A DNA stretch of 64,000 nt, from positions 159,700 through 223,699 of the forward strand of contig NZ_JBEXNL010000007.1 of NCBI RefSeq assembly GCF_040611135.1, in the 5' to 3' direction. A model generated the notes under the pieces. It was not told the DNA's origin. It was given only the letters and a program-made list of their open reading frames with translations, and ran no database searches. The number at the start of each line of letters is the position of its first letter. Within the stretch, counting starts at the first letter, position 1. The position numbers and the translations under genes were made by a program. Positions 48,883 to 58,012 of this stretch are shown here, piece by piece. Origin of the DNA: Tsukamurella sp040611135. Lineage in GTDB: Bacteria > Actinomycetota > Actinomycetes > Mycobacteriales > Mycobacteriaceae.

Positions 48883-50940
48883 TCAGGGCTTCGGCATCGA
48901 CTTCTGCTCGTCGGTGAGCGGCGGCGGCACATCGAGTCGGCACATGCGCAGCGTGTACTCGGGCACGCGGTCGATGCGCAGCTTGTAGTTCGCGTACGAC
49001 AGCTTGAGGTTCCGCTTGAACAGGTCGAAGGTCAGCGGGGCCGAGTACGAGGCCTGCAGCTGCTGGATCTGCGGGCAGGTCAGCGCGACCCGGGACTGGT
49101 TCACCCAGTCGGGGTCGATGAAGCCCGGCAGCGCGGGACGCTTCGGATAGGCCTTGGCCTCCGCCACGGCCCAGTCCGGGAACATGTCCTTGTCGTGCCC
49201 GATCCGCCCGTCCTCGAGCCGCGCGGTGTGCGAGGCCATCGGCCAGGCGAGGCCGATCTGGTCCCACACGCGCACGTCGAGCGGCAGGTTCATCCCGGTC
49301 ATGCCGAGGTTGGTGAAGAACACCGTCTGCCGCAGCGGCACGTCGTCCGGCCGCGGGTAGGGCAGCGGATCGATGAACCACCAGTCATAGTCGATGGACG
49401 GCAGGTAGACGCCGCCCCGCGGGGTCTGGCGGAGGATCTCCTGGAGCGCGTGCATGCGCGGGTAGTCCAGGTAGTCGTCGGCGGTGATCGGGTGCGCGTG
49501 GCCCGTCTGCAGGGAGTAGAACGCCCGCTCGTCGACGATGCCGGTCCGGCCGATGGAGGTCCCGTCGGGCTGGCCCCGCAGCGTCGTGGCGTGCAGGGCC
49601 CAGCCGATGACGAGGACCCAGAGCACCGCCGCGATCGCGGCGCCCGCGGTGCCGCCGGCGAGCCGCGCGAGGCCGCGGACCTTCGAGTCGCCCGGTTGCC
49701 GCGCGGGGATCCGCAGCGGGATCACCATCACGGGCAGGAGCAGCAGGAACAGCGGCGCGAGCAGGACGCGGCCGGACATGAAGTCGCCGCCCTGACGCAG
49801 CCAGTACAGAGTCTCGGCGACGCCGCCGAGGAACATCACGGCCACGATCACCGCGGGGCGCTGCAGCTGGTCGCGCAGGCCGCGGGCGCCGCGGGGCAGG
49901 CGGAACCGGCCGGTCAGCGGGGCGCGCGCGCCGCGCGCGGGCAGGAGCAGCAGCGGCATCGCCAGGAGCAGCGCCAGCACGGGCAGCCACAGCGAATACG
50001 GCTCCACGAGGTTCATCAGGTAGGTGAAGCCCTGGCCCCACTTGGAGCCGGTGGCGTCCTTCGCGACGGCCGTGTTCGGCACCGGCAGGCCGTAGTAGCC
50101 CATCCGGAAGATCTGGTACGCGACGGGGAGGAATCCACCGGCCGCGGTGATCCCCAGCCGCAGCCGCCAGCCGATGGGCGCCGCGAACATCACGAGCAGC
50201 ACCAGACCGCCGACCAGTGCCATCTCGGGCCGGACCAGCCAGGACAGGCCCGCGACGAAGGCGGTGGAGAGCGTCAGGGCCCAGTACCGGACGACATCGC
50301 GCCGCTCGACCGGATCGCGGTCGGCCTGCGACCAGGCGACGGCCAGCCACCACAGCAGCGCGACCCAGAAGATGGTCAGCGACACCTCGAGGCCGGAGGT
50401 CGCGAAGTCGCGCGCCGGCGGCAGCGCCATGTAGACCAGGCCGCCCGCGGGCAGGAGCAGCAGCCCCGAGCCGCGCAGCCGCGACCAGCCCGCGCCGCCC
50501 TTGTACAGGCGGGCCGTGCCGAGCATCGCCAACGGGATCGCGGCGACGGACAACACCAACGCGACGGTGAGCACCACGTACTCGGTCTGCACGCCGCTGA
50601 TCCACGAGAAGAACCAGATGATGTAGGTCCAGGCCGCAGAGGTGTTGACCTCGACGCGCTCGCCCACGTTGAACACGGGGCCGTTGCCGGCCAGCAGGTT
50701 CCGGACGGTCCGCAGGACGATCAGCCCGTCGTCGGCGATCCACCGGCGCTCCCACGCGCCGTACGCGAACGCCACCGCACAGACCACGACCCCGAGCCAG
50801 AGACTGACCCGGGGTGCGGAGATCCTCGACGGGGCCCCGGCGTCGGTCGTGCTCGACGGGGCCGTCTCGTCAGGCGAAGTAGACCGCGGCAACGACGGTT
50901 CCAATCCACGCGATCGCGAGCACCTGCAGCACGCGGTCAC
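48883..50940 (-). CDS. aftB: Terminal beta-(1->2)-arabinofuranosyltransferase AftB
   Basis: The roughly 685-residue GT-C enzyme adds the terminal arabinose residues of arabinogalactan and lipoarabinomannan, from decaprenyl-phosphoryl-arabinose. About ten membrane segments follow a short tail. The first periplasmic loop has ERRWIADDGLIVLRTVRNLL with the GT-C acidic pair, then GNGPVFNVGERVEVNTSAAW. The 3' soluble region has SIDYDWWFIDPLPYPRPDDV. It overlaps ubiA by about 70 nt. The start is uncertain: GTG 50940 (GAGGAG upstream) is used, while TTG 50892 or 50904 would fit the family length better. Confidence 0.9.
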   Translation of the reverse strand: MTACCRCSRSRGLEPSLPRSTSPDETAPSSTTDAGAPSRISAPRVSLWLGVVVCAVAFAYGAWERRWIADDGLIVLRTVRNLLAGNGPVFNVGERVEVNTSAAWTYIIWFFSWISGVQTEYVVLTVALVLSVAAIPLAMLGTARLYKGGAGWSRLRGSGLLLLPAGGLVYMALPPARDFATSGLEVSLTIFWVALLWWLAVAWSQADRDPVERRDVVRYWALTLSTAFVAGLSWLVRPEMALVGGLVLLVMFAAPIGWRLRLGITAAGGFLPVAYQIFRMGYYGLPVPNTAVAKDATGSKWGQGFTYLMNLVEPYSLWLPVLALLLAMPLLLLPARGARAPLTGRFRLPRGARGLRDQLQRPAVIVAVMFLGGVAETLYWLRQGGDFMSGRVLLAPLFLLLLPVMVIPLRIPARQPGDSKVRGLARLAGGTAGAAIAAVLWVLVIGWALHATTLRGQPDGTSIGRTGIVDERAFYSLQTGHAHPITADDYLDYPRMHALQEILRQTPRGGVYLPSIDYDWWFIDPLPYPRPDDVPLRQTVFFTNLGMTGMNLPLDVRVWDQIGLAWPMASHTARLEDGRIGHDKDMFPDWAVAEAKAYPKRPALPGFIDPDWVNQSRVALTCPQIQQLQASYSAPLTFDLFKRNLKLSYANYKLRIDRVPEYTLRMCRLDVPPPLTDEQKSMPKP

Positions 50941-51790
50941 CCAGGGCGATCTCCTCGGGCTCGCCCGCCTCGCCACCGTCGACGTCGACGGCGTACCGGA
51001 GGATGGCGACGGTGAAGGGCACCATCGACAGCGAGTACCAGATGTTGCTCGCGTGCGCGGTCTTGTCGAAGGCCCACAGGCCGTAGCAGAGGACGACGGC
51101 CGTCGCGGCGAGCGTCCAGACGAAGCGCAGGTAGGTGGTGGTGTAGTACTCGAGCGACTTGCGGATCTTCGCGCCGGTGCGCTCCGCGAGCTGCAGCTCG
51201 GCGTAGCGCTTGCCCGCGGCCATGAACAGCGAGCCGAAGGCCATCACCAGCAGGAACCACTGCGACAGGCCCTTGGGCAGGTCGGCGGCGACCCCACCGG
51301 CGACGGCGCGGAGCAGGAAGCCGGAGCTGACGATGCAGATGTCGATGACGGCCTGGTGCTTGAGGCCGAAGCAGTAGCCGAGCTGGATCACGATGTACAC
51401 CGCGATGACCACGGCCAGATGCCAGTTCGCGAGGAACGAGACGGCGATGGCGCCGGCCCCGAACAGCACCGACAGCACGTAGGCCAGGTTCACCGGCACC
51501 ACGCCGGCGGCGATGGGTCGGAAGCGCTTGGTCGGGTGCGCGCGGTCGGCCTCGACGTCGAGCGCGTCGTTGATCAGGTAGATCGAGGACGCGGCCAGGC
51601 AGAACGCGATGAACGCGACGCCGACGCCCGCGAAGTTGACGTGCTCCAGCTGGTCCTTGCCCGCGGCGAGCGGGGCGACCACGACCAGGACGTTCTTGAC
51701 CCACTGCCGGGGCCGGATGGCCTTGACCAATCCGCTGGCGAGGTTCGACGGTGCCTTCGGCTCGCCGTGCTCGATCGGCTCCTCGCTCAT
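50870..51790 (-). CDS. ubiA: Decaprenyl-phosphate phosphoribosyltransferase UbiA
   Basis: The 306-residue membrane prenyltransferase-fold enzyme joins phosphoribosyl pyrophosphate to decaprenyl phosphate, the first step to the arabinose donor. Nine or so membrane segments include the two Asp-rich motifs: YLINDALDVEADRAHPTKR and LKHQAVIDICIVSSGF. The length matches M. tuberculosis Rv3806c. Its ATG overlaps the TGA of the PAP2 gene by one base (TGATG), fixing the start at 51790. Confidence 0.95.
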   Translation of the reverse strand: MSEEPIEHGEPKAPSNLASGLVKAIRPRQWVKNVLVVVAPLAAGKDQLEHVNFAGVGVAFIAFCLAASSIYLINDALDVEADRAHPTKRFRPIAAGVVPVNLAYVLSVLFGAGAIAVSFLANWHLAVVIAVYIVIQLGYCFGLKHQAVIDICIVSSGFLLRAVAGGVAADLPKGLSQWFLLVMAFGSLFMAAGKRYAELQLAERTGAKIRKSLEYYTTTYLRFVWTLAATAVVLCYGLWAFDKTAHASNIWYSLSMVPFTVAILRYAVDVDGGEAGEPEEIALGDRVLQVLAIAWIGTVVAAVYFA

Positions 51791-52383
51791 CAGCTCTTCG
51801 GTCCCTTGCTCTGGTTCTTCGCGGAGCAACGCACCGCTCGGTCAGCCCACAGTCTCTCACCCTCGATCGCGGCGAGCGCGGTCACGGCACCGATCGCGGC
51901 ACCGGCCGCCACATCGGTCGGGTAATGCACGCCGAGCACCATGCGCGAGGTGAGCATCGGCGGCACGACCGCGGCCGGCGCGAGCACGGCTCCGCCGGGC
52001 ACGCCGGACGCTCGGCCCAGCAGGATCGCGCCGGCCGTCGAGGACGTCGCGTGCGAGGACGGGAAGCTCAGCTTGCTCGGGGTCCCCACGCCGACGGTGA
52101 TGTACGGATGGTCGGGGCGCCTGCGCCGGACGATCCGCTTGATCACCACGGACGCCGCGTGCGCGACGAAGGCGCCCACGCCGGCCGTCACGTATTCCCG
52201 GCGACGCTGCGGCTGCAGCACCGCGCCGAGCGCGGCCAGGCCGAGCCAGCCGAGCGAGTGCTCACCGAAGTGGCTCAGGCCGCGGGCCGCCGGGAGCACC
52301 CCGGGCCGGCCGGCCAACTGCGCCTGCACGCCGACGAGGATCATCTCCTCCGGCTTGAGCGCCTGCTCCGGGTTGTCGGTCAC
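51790..52383 (-). CDS. PAP2 phosphatase of arabinogalactan synthesis (Rv3807c-like)
   Basis: The 197-residue membrane phosphatase has all three PAP2 motifs: KRIVRRRRPD, FPSSHATSS and SRMVLGVHYPTD. By position it corresponds to Rv3807c, proposed to dephosphorylate decaprenyl-phosphoryl-5-phosphoribose, the UbiA product. GTG 52383 overlaps the glfT2 TGA by 4 nt (GTGA), which decides the start; a longer open frame upstream is inside glfT2. Confidence 0.92.
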   Translation of the reverse strand: MTDNPEQALKPEEMILVGVQAQLAGRPGVLPAARGLSHFGEHSLGWLGLAALGAVLQPQRRREYVTAGVGAFVAHAASVVIKRIVRRRRPDHPYITVGVGTPSKLSFPSSHATSSTAGAILLGRASGVPGGAVLAPAAVVPPMLTSRMVLGVHYPTDVAAGAAIGAVTALAAIEGERLWADRAVRCSAKNQSKGPKS

Positions 52384-54275
52384 TTCGTCTCCTCGGGCTC
52401 GAAGATCGTCGACCACGCCTCCCGGCTGGTCAGTTCGGGGTACGCGGCGCGGTAGCGCTGCTGCATCTCGGCGAAGCGGCGGTCCACCTCCCGGTGCACG
52501 GCGAGGCTCTCGCGCATGAGCGCGAACATCTTCTCCCGGTCGCGCTGCCGGTAGACCACGCCGCGGCCGTCGGCGGTGGTGACGGTCACCCCGTCGACCC
52601 GGCCCAGGCTGAACCAGCGCGCCTCGAGCGGCGGGTAGTTGGCCTGCGGCACCTCGTGGTTGCGCGGATCAGCAGGACGCAGGTTGTTGCGCACGGCCTT
52701 CGCCAGCGTCGTGACCTTGGTGACGGGGTTCAGCGGGATCTTCGTGCCGAACGCGGTGGCCTGGCCGCTGGTGCGCGGCAGCTCGGTGGCGCTGGGCAGC
52801 ACCACGGCGTCCGGGTACTCCTTGCGCATCGCGGCGATCTTCGGCAGCGCGGTGGGCAGCAGCTCGTGGAGCGCCTCGGGGCCGCGCAGGAAGTCGCGCA
52901 TCGCCTCGATCTGGATCGCGACGGTCGAGTACTCGAGGCACAGCAGGTGCTTCATCAGCGCCTTGATGGAGCTGGTCATGATGCCCCGGGTGCTGCCCTC
53001 GTGATGGATCGCGGCGACGACCAGCCGGTTGCGCAGGTGGAAGTACGCCTGCCAGTCGATGGCGTCGTCCTTGTCGGACCAGGCCATGTGCCAGATCGCG
53101 ATGCCGGGCACCGTCGCCGTCGGGTAGCCGGCCCGGGCGGCGCGCAGGCCGTAGTCCCAGTCGTCCCACTTGATGAACAGCGGCATCGGCAGGCCGATCT
53201 CCTCGGCGGCGACGCGCGGGATGAGGCACATCCACCAGCCGTTGCCGTCGACGTCGATGCGCCGATGCAGATTCTTGCTGTTCTCCTTGTCCTTCAGCGG
53301 GTACTCCGCGAAGTCGTGGTCGTACTCGACGAACGGCGCCGCGGTCCACATGAAGGTGTTGCGGTCGATGACCTCGCCCATGCAGTGCAGGTGGCTGCGA
53401 TCCTGCAGGTTGAGCATCTGCCCGCCGACCAGCATCGGGGTCTTCGCGAACCGCGCGAACTGCAGCGCGCGCAGGATCGAATCCGGCTCGATCGCGATGT
53501 CGTCGTCCATGTACAGCACGTACGGGCTGTCGGTCAGGCGCAGCGCCTCGTACATGATGCGGCCGTAGCCGCCGGAGCCGCCGAGGTTGCCCTGTTCGAA
53601 GCGGTGATAGCGCTCCCCCAGGGGTGCAACGGCGGTCGCGAAATCCGGGTGGTCGATGACCTTCCGGTTGCCCTGGTCGGGCATGAGGACGGCGTCGATC
53701 ACCTCGTCGACCAGCGGATCGCTGGTCAGGGCGGCGATCGCGGCCACGGCGTCGTCGGGCCGGTTGAAGGTGGGGATGCCGACGGTGACGCGCTTGGCCG
53801 GCAGGCCCTCCTCGCCGAGGGTTGCGTACCAGCCGGCGGAGAGGATCTCGGTGTCGGAATCGGCGGTCACGTCGAACCAGATCCAGCCGCCGTCCTCGAA
53901 CGGGCCGAGGTCGGTGGCGAATTCGGCGATGCCGTAGCCGGTGGCGTCGGTCTCGACCAGCCCGCCGCCCAGGGCGATGCGGGCACCGTCGACCTTGGAG
54001 CGGTAGAGGTCGACGCGGGCCGTGCCCTTGAGCTCGATCCGCAGCACCACGTCCTTCAGAACGGTCCAGCGGCGCCAGTACGACGCCGGGAAGGCGTTGA
54101 AGTAGGTGGCGAAGCTGACCTCGGACTCACCGGCGACGTTCAGCTGGGTGCGGGTGGGCGCGTGCGAGCGGCGCGAGTTGGTCTCGGCCTCCTCGATGTA
54201 CAGCGACCGCACGTCGAGCGGTTCGCCCGGGCGCGGCAGGATGACGCGCTGCAGCAGGGTCTTCGCGCTGGTCAC
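52380..54275 (-). CDS. glfT2: Galactofuranosyltransferase GlfT2
   Basis: The 631-residue GT-A enzyme polymerises the galactan with alternating beta-1,5 and beta-1,6 links. An N-terminal beta domain (about 1-160) is followed by the GT-A fold with VGIPTFNRPDD, GNLGGSGGYGRIMYEAL, the metal-binding YMDDDIAIEPDS, FIKWDDWDYGLRAARAGYP and IWHMAWSDKDD. The C-terminal helices complete the protein. GTG 54275 abuts the glf TAA with no gap, so the two are coupled. Confidence 0.97.
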   Translation of the reverse strand: MTSAKTLLQRVILPRPGEPLDVRSLYIEEAETNSRRSHAPTRTQLNVAGESEVSFATYFNAFPASYWRRWTVLKDVVLRIELKGTARVDLYRSKVDGARIALGGGLVETDATGYGIAEFATDLGPFEDGGWIWFDVTADSDTEILSAGWYATLGEEGLPAKRVTVGIPTFNRPDDAVAAIAALTSDPLVDEVIDAVLMPDQGNRKVIDHPDFATAVAPLGERYHRFEQGNLGGSGGYGRIMYEALRLTDSPYVLYMDDDIAIEPDSILRALQFARFAKTPMLVGGQMLNLQDRSHLHCMGEVIDRNTFMWTAAPFVEYDHDFAEYPLKDKENSKNLHRRIDVDGNGWWMCLIPRVAAEEIGLPMPLFIKWDDWDYGLRAARAGYPTATVPGIAIWHMAWSDKDDAIDWQAYFHLRNRLVVAAIHHEGSTRGIMTSSIKALMKHLLCLEYSTVAIQIEAMRDFLRGPEALHELLPTALPKIAAMRKEYPDAVVLPSATELPRTSGQATAFGTKIPLNPVTKVTTLAKAVRNNLRPADPRNHEVPQANYPPLEARWFSLGRVDGVTVTTADGRGVVYRQRDREKMFALMRESLAVHREVDRRFAEMQQRYRAAYPELTSREAWSTIFEPEETK

Positions 54276-55475
54276 TTAGGCCTCCTCGGCGAGCGCGGCA
54301 CCGGTTTCGAGATGCGGGCGCAGGGTGTTGTCGAACATCGACAGCGCGCTGGCGATGGCCATGTGCATGTCGAGGTACTGGTAGGTGCCGAGCCGGCCGC
54401 CGAAGAGCACCTTGCGCTCCGCGGCCTCGGTCTTGGCCAGGGCCCGGTAGGCCGCGAGCATCTCGCGGTCCGACGGGGTGTTGATCGGGTAGTAGGGCTC
54501 GTCGTCGTCGTTCGCGAAGCGGCCGAACTCGCGCATGATCACGGTCTTGTCCGTGGGGTAGTCCCGCTCGGGGTGGAAGTGGCGGAACTCGTGGATGCGG
54601 GTGTACTGCACGTCGGCGTCGTTGTAGTTCATCACCGGGGTGCCCTGGAAGTCACCGGTGGGCAGCACCTCGGTCTCGAAGTCCAGCGTGCGCCACCCGA
54701 GGCGGCCGGCGGAGTAGTCGAAGTAGCGGTCCAGGGGGCCGGTGTAGACGATCGGCGCGTCCGGCGAGGCGGCGACGATCTCGTCACGGACGTCGAACCA
54801 GTCGGTGTCGAGGCGCACGTCGATGAGGTCCGACGCGGCCATGTTCTCCAGCCACGCGGTGTATCCGTCGACGGGCAGGCCCTCGTAGGTGTCGTTGAAG
54901 TAGCGGTTGTCGAAGTTGTACCGCACGGGCAGGCGGGTGATGTTGCCGGCGGGCAGGTTCTTCGGGTCGGTCTCCCACTGCTTGGCCGTGTAGTGCTTGA
55001 TGAAGGCCTCGTAGAGGGGGCGGCCGATCAGGCTGATCGCCTTCTCCTCGAAGTTCTGCGCGTCCTTGGCGTCGAACTCGGCGGCCTGCTCCTGGATCAA
55101 CGCCTTCGCCTCGTCGGGCGTGAAGTAGCGGCCGAAGAACTGGCTGACCAGGCCCAGGCCCAGCGGGAACTGGTAGGCCTGGCCCTTGTGCATCGCGAAG
55201 ACGCGGTGCTGGTAGCCGGTGAAGTCGGTGAACTTGTTGACGTACTCCCACACCCGCTCGTTGGACGTGTGGAACAGGTGCGCGCCGTACTTGTGGATCT
55301 CGATGCCGGTCTCGGGCTCCGCCTCGGAGTAGGCGTTGCCGCCGAGGTGGTGCCGGCGCTCGACGACGAGGACCCGCTTGCCCAGCTCAGCGGCCGTGCG
55401 CTCGGCGATGGTCAGGCCGAAGAAGCCGGAGCCGACGACGATGAGGTCATAGGACTGGGGAGAGGAGGTTGCCAC
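54276..55475 (-). CDS. glf: UDP-galactopyranose mutase
   Basis: The 399-residue flavoenzyme converts UDP-galactopyranose to UDP-galactofuranose, the GlfT2 donor. The FAD loop is at the N terminus (DLIVVGSGFFGLTIAERTA), followed by VVERRHHLGGNAYSE and EIHKYGAHLFHTSNERVW. The substrate-site Arg regions include PVRYNFDNRYFNDTYEG and LGTYQYLDMHMAIASAL. It is the first gene of the unit glf-glfT2-PAP2-ubiA-aftB. Confidence 0.97.
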   Translation of the reverse strand: MATSSPQSYDLIVVGSGFFGLTIAERTAAELGKRVLVVERRHHLGGNAYSEAEPETGIEIHKYGAHLFHTSNERVWEYVNKFTDFTGYQHRVFAMHKGQAYQFPLGLGLVSQFFGRYFTPDEAKALIQEQAAEFDAKDAQNFEEKAISLIGRPLYEAFIKHYTAKQWETDPKNLPAGNITRLPVRYNFDNRYFNDTYEGLPVDGYTAWLENMAASDLIDVRLDTDWFDVRDEIVAASPDAPIVYTGPLDRYFDYSAGRLGWRTLDFETEVLPTGDFQGTPVMNYNDADVQYTRIHEFRHFHPERDYPTDKTVIMREFGRFANDDDEPYYPINTPSDREMLAAYRALAKTEAAERKVLFGGRLGTYQYLDMHMAIASALSMFDNTLRPHLETGAALAEEA

Positions 55476-55582
55476 GGACGTTCAGGGTACCGGCCGGACG
55501 GCGTCCATGACGCCACCCTGCCGAGCGCTGTGACCGAGGCGGGCCGGCGCCGGTTCCCCGGAGCCGGCCGCCACGGCCCTCG

Positions 55583-57718
55583 TCACTGCGGCGCGCCCGG
55601 CACCGTCGGGACGGCCAACGGGGTCGAGCCCGCGGCCGGAGCGACAGCGGCAGGGGTGTTCGGCGCCGCCGGGGTCGTCGCCGGGGTGGCAGCGGCCGCC
55701 GCGGGGGCCGACGGGGCCGCGGGCGCGGACGGAACGGCCGGGGTCGCCGCCGCGCTCGACGATGCGCCGGGGGTCACCGGCACGGCGGGCACGCCGGACG
55801 CGGGCGCGGCCGCGGTGGCGCTCGGATTGATCCCGAGCAGGTCGCCCCAACCGGGGATCAGGTTGAGCAGCGGCAGCGGCGGCAGGCTCGGCGCGCCGCC
55901 CGACGCGAACGCGGTGACCCAGTTCAGCAGCGTCGTGGGGGCCGCGACGCCCGAGGGCACCACCTGGGCGCCGTTCGCCTTCGTGTAGTAGATCGTGCCG
56001 TTCTGATACGACTGGAACATCGAGCCGTCCGGGAACGTGATCGGGTTCGAGACCGCCTTGCCCAGCGTGCCGGCCTCGCCGCCCGCACCGGCGTACGCGG
56101 CCTCGACGGCGGCCTTGCCGGTGACGGCCTGCGCCACGGGCGCGACCGCGGACGCGGTCGGCGGCGCGGGGATGCCCGGGATCACGGGTGCGGCGGGCGC
56201 GGTCGGGACCGACGCGGCGGCGGGGGCCGCCGGAGCAGCGGGCGTCGCGGGTGCCGCCGGGGCGGCGCCGGGCACCGTCGGGACGGCCGGGGCGGCGGGT
56301 GCCGCTGTGACGGCCGACGCCGCAGCGGTCGCCGTGCCGGCGGCCTCGGGCGCGGACTGTGCGGCGTTCGGCGCGGTCGGGACGGGGTTGAACGGGTCGA
56401 CCGGGGCCGCCACGATCTGTCGGTCCACGACCCGCCCGGGGACCGGTGCCGCGGAGGAGCCCGACGGTGCCGTGCCCGCGCCGGGAGCAACGGGCGCGGG
56501 CGTCGCGCCGGGGCTGCTCGGGGTGCCGGGGGCGGGCGCGGCGGCCGGGGCCTGGCCGTCGATGGTGAACCAGTCCGAGCGCAGGCCGAGCTTCTTGCGG
56601 ACGTCCGCGCCCGTCGCGGTGACGGTCTTGGTCTTACCGACGATCTCGACGGCCTCGACCCGGGGCGCCTGGGCGGACTGCGTCCTGGTCACGCGGATGG
56701 ACGTGAACGTGCCGACGCCGAACTCCTGCGCGATCTTCGCCGTCGGCACCTTCTGCGTCCAGTTCCGGTAGGGCGAGACGACGTCGCCGTCGTCCTTGAC
56801 GGGCGTGAAATCGCCGCCCGCGGTGAAGCCGCCGGTGGAGCTGGAGAACTCGGTGGGCACCGCGTAGCCGTTCTTCGCCATGACCAGGCCCGCGGTGCTC
56901 GCGACGGCCTTGTCGGTGCGCGGGTCCTCCTTGGCGGCGCCGCCATAGACCTGGGAGTCCTGGGTGTCGTTGTACGTGTCGCCGCGCTTGGCGCCCTCGG
57001 CGAGCGCGTAGGAGCGGGCGGCGATCGCCTGGGCGCGCAGGGCCTCGTAGCCACCCTGGTCGGCCCACTCGGCCTTGCTCTCGACCGGGACCACGCCGCG
57101 CAGGTAGTCCTCGATGTTGACGACGTTGAAGACCTTGCCGTCCTTCGCGGCGACCGCGCCCCGGTAGGTGGCGTTGGTGCCGCAGAACTTCAGGAGTTCG
57201 GCCGTCGGACGGTTGGCCGCGCCGTTCAGCGGGGTGATCGTCGCGTCCCCGGCCGGGACGGTCTTGACGACGGGGCCGCCACAACCGGTGGTGATGACGG
57301 CCTTGTCGCCGTCGATGCGCACGGCCTGGCCGGGCGCGATCTGCTGGTCGCCGATCTTGGCGCCGGCCGGGGCGAGGACGTTCGCCGCCTTCTGCGTGGT
57401 GAGCTGCACGCGCACGGGCAGGTTCGTGTCCGCGCGGGAGAGCTGGGAGCCACCGTAGTAGTGCGCGACGATCTGTTCGGCCGTCCATCCGGACTTCGCG
57501 TAGCCGAAGGCGCCCCACTGGCCGAGTCCCCGGCCGTGGCCGTTGCCCTGGCCGGTGAAGGTGACCTCGCTACCCGCCGTGAGCTGCGGATCGCCGACGA
57601 TGTTCGTGGTGCTGAGCAGCGCCGCCGCGCCACCCACGGCCAGTGCCGGGAGCATCGCCAGGGCGACGGTACGCCGTACGCGGCGGCGACGCGGGCCACC
57701 GTCGATCCATACGGGCAT
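55583..57718 (-). CDS. SpoIID/LytB-type cell wall protein with LGFP-like tail
   Basis: The 711-residue secreted protein has a membrane-spanning N terminus (about 15-40), a SpoIID/LytB domain (about 45-390) with GQGNGHGRGLGQWGAFGYA, YLRGVVPVESKAEW, LRAQAIAARSYAL and EFSSSTGGFTAGG. A very long Ala/Pro/Val-rich stretch (about 395-540) follows, then a LGFP-like repeat (FPDGSMFQSYQNGTIYYTKA) and another low-complexity tail. SpoIID proteins cleave peptidoglycan glycan strands. AGGAG precedes the ATG. A phased GTCACA array is upstream. It stands where mycobacteria have Rv3811. Confidence 0.9.
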   Translation of the reverse strand: MPVWIDGGPRRRRVRRTVALAMLPALAVGGAAALLSTTNIVGDPQLTAGSEVTFTGQGNGHGRGLGQWGAFGYAKSGWTAEQIVAHYYGGSQLSRADTNLPVRVQLTTQKAANVLAPAGAKIGDQQIAPGQAVRIDGDKAVITTGCGGPVVKTVPAGDATITPLNGAANRPTAELLKFCGTNATYRGAVAAKDGKVFNVVNIEDYLRGVVPVESKAEWADQGGYEALRAQAIAARSYALAEGAKRGDTYNDTQDSQVYGGAAKEDPRTDKAVASTAGLVMAKNGYAVPTEFSSSTGGFTAGGDFTPVKDDGDVVSPYRNWTQKVPTAKIAQEFGVGTFTSIRVTRTQSAQAPRVEAVEIVGKTKTVTATGADVRKKLGLRSDWFTIDGQAPAAAPAPGTPSSPGATPAPVAPGAGTAPSGSSAAPVPGRVVDRQIVAAPVDPFNPVPTAPNAAQSAPEAAGTATAAASAVTAAPAAPAVPTVPGAAPAAPATPAAPAAPAAASVPTAPAAPVIPGIPAPPTASAVAPVAQAVTGKAAVEAAYAGAGGEAGTLGKAVSNPITFPDGSMFQSYQNGTIYYTKANGAQVVPSGVAAPTTLLNWVTAFASGGAPSLPPLPLLNLIPGWGDLLGINPSATAAAPASGVPAVPVTPGASSSAAATPAVPSAPAAPSAPAAAAATPATTPAAPNTPAAVAPAAGSTPLAVPTVPGAPQ

Positions 57719-57797
57719 GGTTTCTCCTTAGCTCGACGCAGGTGAGCCGTGCCCGGACGGGACAACGCTCAACGTGAGGTCGAGACTAACACCATCA

Positions 57798-57842
57798 GCA
57801 ACATTCGTCACGTAAGCAACATTAGTCACATTGGTCACAGCG
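57798..57842. promoter_or_regulatory. Second array of GTCACA-type 9-mers in 9-bp phase (candidate MtrA sites)
   Basis: Units begin at 57798, 57807, 57816, 57825 and 57834: GCAACATTC, GTCACGTAA, GCAACATTA, GTCACATTG and GTCACAGCG. All are in one 9-bp register. The last equals the M. tuberculosis MtrA 9-mer as I remember it. The array lies 80-124 bp upstream of the SpoIID gene, close to the distance seen at the mycolyltransferase. I see nothing else defined in 57719-58012. Confidence 0.7.
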
Positions 57843-58012
57843 GTAGCCGGCTTCGCGAGACGGCGACGGCACGAGGGACGGGTGGGGACGACGCCGTCGA
57901 GCGCATCGGACGACCCGAGCCGCTGGGCGAGCGGGAGGAGGTTCAAGCGAGCGGTGACGCCCCCACCCGGCCCGGCCCAGCCGGCCCGGCCAACGGCGCA
58001 CCGTCGAACCTC

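Noticed and set aside
52494..55988. A 1164-codon open frame on the plus strand opposite glfT2 and glf
   Set aside because: It is antisense to well-recognised genes, with no family motif and a composition typical of shadow frames.
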